Source of the DNA: Dirofilaria immitis
Lineage: Eukaryota; Nematoda; Chromadorea; Rhabditida; Onchocercidae
Assembly (NCBI GenBank): GCA_024305405.1
Contig: JAKNDB010000085.1
Coordinates: 124,001-188,000 of the forward strand
Direction: 5' to 3'
DNA: 64,000 bases
The notes beneath the pieces are model-generated. The model ran no database searches. It was not told the origin of the DNA and saw only the letters and a program-made list of their open reading frames with translations. Positions within the stretch are counted from its first letter, which is position 1. Every line of letters begins with the position of its first letter. Position numbers and translations under genes: made by a program. Positions 53,959 through 64,000 of the stretch are shown here, piece after piece.

Positions 53959-56779
53959 GATAAAATGATAAAGTTATCTTTCTAAAAATATTACAAATTA
54001 GCATATGTATGCTGTAATATGAACTAATGATAAAGTTGCTCAATCAACGATATGAATAAGCTGAAGAAGATTATTCGAGAAATATAAATATGAAGTATTT
54101 GACTGAGAATTTAATACGCTCATGATATTCCTTATCTTATCACTATAATCATCTTTTATATTAAATTGCTCAATTTATTATTATTTGTTGAATTTGTTTG
54201 TTTACAGTTGTATATCTTGCAATCTATATTATCAACTTATAATATATTGCTCTCGAATGAATTAGGATATGTTAAGAAGTATTCAGATAAGTTAACTTCA
54301 TCTTTCTCCTATGTTTTGGATAGGTTGATATCGAAAGTTTCATTTATCTCATCCGAAGTTTCTCTTATTCATGATACAAACGTTGTATTATGATTACAAT
54401 CAATGATACAGAATTATCATATTATATGATTCAAGAAGTGAGCAAACATATCGAATATATTTCTATTCTTTTGCTTAATGATCAAATAAATTAGAAGAAT
54501 CGTGAAATGAGTCAATGATACGTTAATTGCAGATTCTTTTTTCTTTTCGTATATATATTGAAGAATGTTAATGAATGCAATTACTAAAGATTCATAATAA
54601 GGTATGTATATGAGAATCAGATTATTCATCACAGAAGGTAAGCAAATGATAATTTCCTGATTATTTTAATGTAATTTGCTTTATGCTTTGAGATTTGATC
54701 AATTTATCATCGATCCAATTTCTCCACTCAATTTAGAATCTTATAAAATTGACAAATTATAAAAAGATAATTCTCATATCTATCCTTAACGAAGAGTTGA
54801 GAAAAGCAATAGCAATAGGCTAACAGTCATTGTTCAATTTTATTGTTATCAGTAAACAATAGTTTTAAGTTGTTTTTATAATTAATACTTCCTGTAGCTA
54901 AGTTTAATAAGCATAAATAACAATGAAAAAATCCTTATAAATTATTAATTTTACAAGTTAAGTAAATATATTTTAGGGGTCTTTGGATTAGCAAAACTTT
55001 GATTATTTGTCAATCTATAATTCGGAAGCTTATACCATTACCTCTGCTTCGAACTACGACTACAGAACTGATGAAATGATAAAAAAAAGAATATCGAGTT
55101 AATATTTATTAAATGTTCAATATACGGCAGAATCTAATTTAGAAAAAAAATAGAGAAATATACAAATACTTACACAGCTATAATCCGATGTGATGAGCTT
55201 AATTTCTCCTGCATTTGTACAACTTGATCACATCAATTTATCGTACTTGCAACAGTTGCACACCCTATATCCATTACAGTATTTCAAAGGAATCAATCCA
55301 AGATTTTTTCATCTTACCACACTTTTTTTCTTCAGCACATTCATTTCGGTATCTATACACGGCTTAATTTGAATTTTGAATATATTCTTTTGAATTGAGA
55401 AATTACGTCTGATCTGCAATCGATCATAGTACGACAAATCATCAATATCATTTTGACATAAAATATGAGTGGATTCTATGCTCCTATAGCATAACTTAAC
55501 ATAGGATTTGAAATATTTGTGAAAAAGCTTCTAAATTTGAACCGAGATCCATTACAATCCTTAGCAAATGATAATATACGATGCGCAACCATTACGAGCG
55601 AAACATGCAAACCGACAATATCTACACAAAAAAGCAACAGTGGCTTTACTGCCTGATGGTTAATGAAGCGCAAATGCCGATAGATCTAATTATGCGTCCA
55701 GTGATCCGAAAAAGAAATCACAGGTCTGAAATGTTCAGTCCTTAATCAAGAATAAATGGAAAACGTCCAAAAAATAATAATAATAGTAATAATAATAATA
55801 ACAACAAACATCAACAATGACAACAGACAAAAATTTGTAGTATTTCAATACTTAGGTTATAGAACAGCATTCTAGACAGCCAGTAGTGTTCTATGAAAGC
55901 TAAGATAGCAATTAAATATTATAAAAGAATTTTAGTATGCTCCTAAAATCGATCAATAAATCTATTTCTTAACAATGCAATCTTTTGGACGCACAATATT
56001 CGACATGCATGAAACGTTGAATGTTTCACCATATACAGCTTTATGGTGAATTAACTTCGAAAAAGTAGATAACTTCGGTATATTCCAGATGTTTTCACCA
56101 ATAACAACACAATACGTAAAACCTGCTTTTTAAAAGGATAGAATATATACTAATGCAGGATGTGCCATTTGCATTCACAAAAGAAAGTGTAAAATTGCAT
56201 ACTATTTTGCCGATATAAGACCAGAGAATACGCACAAATATGATGCATAGAATTATACAAAAATAAAGAATGAAAATTTAAAAATGCATATTTTCACGAA
56301 GGAAGGCGGACTGTGGACCTCTCAATTGGACAAATGGCAAATAGTACAATTGAAAGATTAAAATTGAAAGAGATTCGAAGGTCGACTTTGAGATAATAAA
56401 ATAGAAGAGGAGAGAGAAAACTTCAATAAAGATAAATGAGCAGAAGGAATGTCTAGAATGCTAGGAAACTTACATGATATATATATTATGCGAAATGTAT
56501 TGGAGGAGAGACAGAGACATGCAGGAATTTTATCGTTTTAAAATGCTAGCATTTGGTTAAGACAACGAACTGAACTGATAGCAGAGTTTACAAGACGAAC
56601 AGAACAAAGAAGAATAACTATAAAAGTCGTACGGTCACATCTCAAAACAAAATATCGAAAACATCTTCGAATACCCGAGTAATCTTGATGGAATTTGCAA
56701 GCTTTGTTGCTGTTAATCTTTGCCAACTCAGGAAAAATCCATTTAGACAAGTCCGCTTATGCAAATAAATACTTTAAGC
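53959..56779. other. Convergent intergenic region, receptor and B56 3' ends
   Basis: About 2.8 kb with no recognised gene. Frames at 54166-54393, 55190-55372 and 55476-55673 have no family motifs or clear splice context. A short AATAAT run lies near 55769-55804. It presumably includes the 3' UTRs of both genes. Confidence 0.6.
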
Positions 56780-60994
<4,215 letters not shown>

Positions 60995-62130
60995 ATTATT
61001 GGCGAGCAGACGGCTCTCGCGAAAAGTAGAAGTAGCTCCGGCAAACAGTTTGAATTCTTTTTCAACTATGTTTCACAAACAACAATAATAACCGATCGTC
61101 TGGTTGATTTTTCAACCATCAAATACGTATAATTCTGTAGAAAGAAATAATCAATGATTTAAATATCACTACACATTCACTTCTTGACATTAACGATATA
61201 TCTGAAACTGTGAAATACTGAATCATAAAGATAATGTCAATTAGCTCATACGAACTGTATATATATACATAGTGCTGTCGAGAAATATACACTATCGCAT
61301 TATCCTTTTCTGATTCCCTTATTTCTCATCCATCTTTCCGATTGCCCTATTTCTTCATTAGTTTCCCATGCCTCTCATTTATTCTAAAATGCCCATCCAC
61401 GGAAAAAACATCTGAAATGAAGACTGAACTTTAACCTTTCCCCCACCCCCACGCCTCTCTAAACAGCAAACAATTACCCGCGCAATTACTGAGAATGCAC
61501 CACACTTTCGCACTCACGTAGTCAGCTATATTTGTAAAAGTGCGGCCCAGTTATATCTTATGCAAAGCACGTATCTCACAGAAAAGTCACATCTCTGATG
61601 GTTGGGAGATGACTTCGTCCAGTCCTCCTCAAATGGAAGTGTCGAAGGTCGGTGTTGTTATGGATTTCGAAGAGTCGTTAACAATCATTAATCATCTCCA
61701 GAAATTTTGTTTCCACGCGCTAAGGAAGGGATCCCACGTGTCACAAGGGGATTACACGTGCCACGAGGAAGATTCCACATGTCACAGGAGAGGTAATTGC
61801 TAATAAGAAATAAGAGTTTATAACAATAATTCAATCATAAATTTTCGTTATAAATAAACATTTCGAGAAAGGAGATGACAATCACGTTAAGTCACGTTAA
61901 GTGATCATTTAACAATGTGATAAAGGAGCCCCTCTCTGATAAGGTTGAAAGAGTATAAATATTATCACTTCTTGTTTCTCTTTTCATCCCAGTAACATAT
62001 GATATTGCTGCGGGATTATGCTTTAATAAAGATGAAATTGATAAATTCGTTTAATGAGGCTTTTTTTTAAATAATTCAAAAACAAGAAAGGATGAATATT
62101 TGGAAAGGAAATTCAGCATTGTCATTGCGA
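60995..62130. other. B56 upstream region with E-box array
   Basis: No clear gene. A coding-like minus-strand extension of the first B56 exon (about 60995-61066: ...KLFAGATSTFRESRLL) is open back to a stop and may be 5' UTR or an alternative N-terminus. A C-rich patch lies at 61438-61460. The 21-bp E-box array at 61731-61794 is listed separately. Confidence 0.55.
61731..61794. promoter_or_regulatory. Three-copy 21-bp array of E-box motifs upstream of B56
   Basis: Three 21-bp units each centre on an E-box: CCCACGTGTCAC, ACACGTGCCAC and CCACATGTCAC. They lie about 740 bp upstream of the B56 start codon. CACGTG sites bind bHLH factors (family knowledge), so a regulatory role is plausible. The array also sits in an open frame (61540-61803), where each unit would encode seven residues with no recognisable family. 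Promoter function is inference. Confidence 0.45.
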
Positions 62131-62895
62131 TCATTTCTCGAGATCAACATCACTCATTGCATCACTCATTGGTAATTTAATACCTTTAAATGTTTTGTAA
62201 TCTTCTCGTTCTCTATCTACCGGTGCTTTCAATCGAATCTGTAATATAAGTTCGTTCAGAAGATTTCACGTTTTCAAATGAAAGTTCGAAATTACATGCC
62301 TAAATAAATTTATGTGAATTCGTCAATTGAAACGCTATAAACTTCTAAGCTTCCGTTCTTTCGTTTTTTTTGTTTTTGTTATTTTTTTGTTACCGATAAA
62401 AACTTCTTCCTTAACTTGCTTGAAATTCCTGCATATATATCTTGTTGACCTTTGACATTATACAGTCATCATTTTGCATTCTCATCGTTTGTGATAAGTG
62501 AGAATATATACTAACTCACTTCAATACTTCGCTTTGCTAAACGCTTTATTGGCATTTTCTTTGCGAATGAATCTTCCTCCTTCGCTACTGATAAACATTC
62601 TCTCGAACATTGTGTCTTATCAATTTGATCACTTTTTAATGTGAACAACGAATTCTCAAAAATTTGATATTATTGAGTTTCTTTTTCAACTGGAAAGTTT
62701 TATTGCTCTTAATGTAACGATGATGGGAAGATTCGATTTCATTGATATTTGTGATATCCCTGTGGTGGTTCGATTCCATTGATATCTAATGATAGTTGTG
62801 GTATATCGTGCTTTCATTTCTCTTAATTCCTACTCGTTTAATTCTATTTTTAAAAACAATACGGACTCACATGATCTATTCTTGTTGGTTCTTTC
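62131..62895 (-). CDS. 3' terminal two exons of an unidentified gene continuing past the right edge
   Basis: The last exon, 62238-62131, follows a TATTACAG acceptor and encodes 35 residues from IRLKAPVDRERED to MSDVDLEK and a TGA. A 25-nt exon at 62895-62871, with a TGCAG acceptor and a strong GTGAGT donor, joins it in frame and encodes KEPTRIDH. The codon use and charged sequence look like a real protein terminus. I do not recognise the family. Further exons should lie to the right of 62895; none is convincing within the window. Confidence 0.45.
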
Positions 62896-64000
62896 CTGCA
62901 GCATTGTGATAGCATAATGATAAATATATTGTATGTAATCAAATTTAGAATTACTCTAGAAAACAACATAGAAGGCGAAATGATAGATTCATAACTTTTG
63001 TTTAACTTCTTGAAATGGAAATGGATATAGAAGATAGCATATTTAGAATATTTTGTTTTTGACTTCTTGAAATGGATATGGATATAGAAGATGGCATATT
63101 TAGAATACCATATTATATGTTATATTCGATGGTGATGAATTATGTATGATTATCGTGCTATTGATGTAATGCAGATTCTTAGCTATGAAATAGACACCTG
63201 GCTAGTATGATAGCTTCAATCCATATAAGGAATCTTCCTGTAATTAATGAATCGTTCTCGTTCATAGTTATGAAAACAGATGCGCTGATAGAAATTGCGC
63301 TAATAAAACCGATCTACTTAGCAGCAAACCACCCCTTGAATCCAAAATATATGAAAGGAATAATTGCCTTTTTCATTTCTATCATTTATATTCTGACGAG
63401 CTATTAAAATACCATATGATACATTTATTGATTGAATGATAATAAAAAGAATCAGTATGAAATAGAAGATACTAGCATTTCTAGAAGATATAATGATACG
63501 AAGATATATTGATATTTCTATCTTGAAAATCAATCATTAATCTTACCTATTCAGGAATCTTATCTATTTATATCAAATATATAATACAATGATTGGATAA
63601 ATTATGAGGAAACCGAAATTGGGGGTGATAAAAAGTTATTATTGAAGTATAAAATGAAGTAGTTCTTTCGTTGTTCGAGAATTTTTATCAGCCAAACTAG
63701 TGATCAAAGTGAAATGATCATTATTTGGAATAACCTGAAAAGCTTAATTGTTTATTTCATTCAAGTCTAATCATGATCATACTGGTAAAGTGAAATGATC
63801 ATTGAAATAATTTTAAGCAAGCAAGACACGTCATACTCATTAAAAGTTTGAGAATAGGTTATAGACGTTTCGTCCCATAATTCCTCTAATCATTCGCTTT
63901 ACCGAATATAAACTGCTTATCATAACTATCTTAATGATTCACTGATTTACTTTTTTTTTTTTATCATAAATAATCAATTGTTGTAAATTCTTAAACCATA
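62896..64000. other. Right-edge region, probably intronic
   Basis: No convincing exon seen. If the partial gene at 62131-62895 is real, this is part of its upstream intron(s). A short direct repeat (GAAATGGATATGGATATAGAAGAT, two diverged copies) occurs at about 63013-63100. Confidence 0.5.

Overview
The window is eukaryotic nuclear DNA, very AT-rich, with split genes, GT-AG introns from under 100 bp to several kb, and polypyrimidine acceptors of the TTTTCAG type. The gene families and the short TTTTCAG-ATG leaders (candidate SL trans-splice sites) point to a nematode. A clade III (spirurid/filarial-like) worm is my inference; the species cannot be read from the sequence.

I reconstructed ten genes plus the 3' end of an eleventh, almost all spliced, so most exons are short. 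In order: (1) + 2971-10333, a globin with an N-myristoylation-like start; (2) + 12997-14176, a GET1/WRB-type receptor subunit for tail-anchored protein insertion; (3) - 20617-16481, a WIPI/PROPPIN autophagy protein with an FRRG motif; (4) + 23960-24716, a SREK1IP1-like zinc-knuckle splicing protein; (5) - 25977-25099, the BORC/BLOC-1-related subunit KXD1; (6) + 26607-26777, a 56-residue one-membrane-segment microprotein; (7) + 26855-27495, a spliced 68-residue NDUFB1-like complex I subunit; (8) - 32678-28602, an F-box/leucine-rich-repeat protein; (9) + 45562-53958, a neuropeptide Y/F-type receptor GPCR; (10) - 60994-56780, a PP2A B56 (gamma/delta-like) regulatory subunit; (11) - 62895-62131, the last two exons of a gene entering from the right edge. 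Genes 6 and 7 are 77 bp apart on one strand and may form a small operon of mitochondrial proteins. The other genes look functionally unrelated.

The 12.9 kb between the F-box gene and the receptor (32679-45561) and the other gaps hold mainly minisatellites, microsatellites, tandem duplications, one foldback element and one dispersed repeat pair. Several minisatellites are perfect or nearly so, suggesting recent expansion.

The main technical observation is that four otherwise well-conserved genes carry single-base frame breaks, nearly all in A/T runs of 4-7 bases and nearly all repaired by one extra base. Adding the missing bases makes the globin and receptor coding lengths exact multiples of three. 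This looks like residual consensus indels in the assembly rather than gene death. I found no convincing mobile-element protein, virus, CRISPR array, tRNA or rRNA, and no clear new biological system. The best novelty candidates are the two-microprotein cluster, a coding-like island near 36.5 kb, the E-box 21-mer array near 61.75 kb and the foldback element near 50.8 kb.
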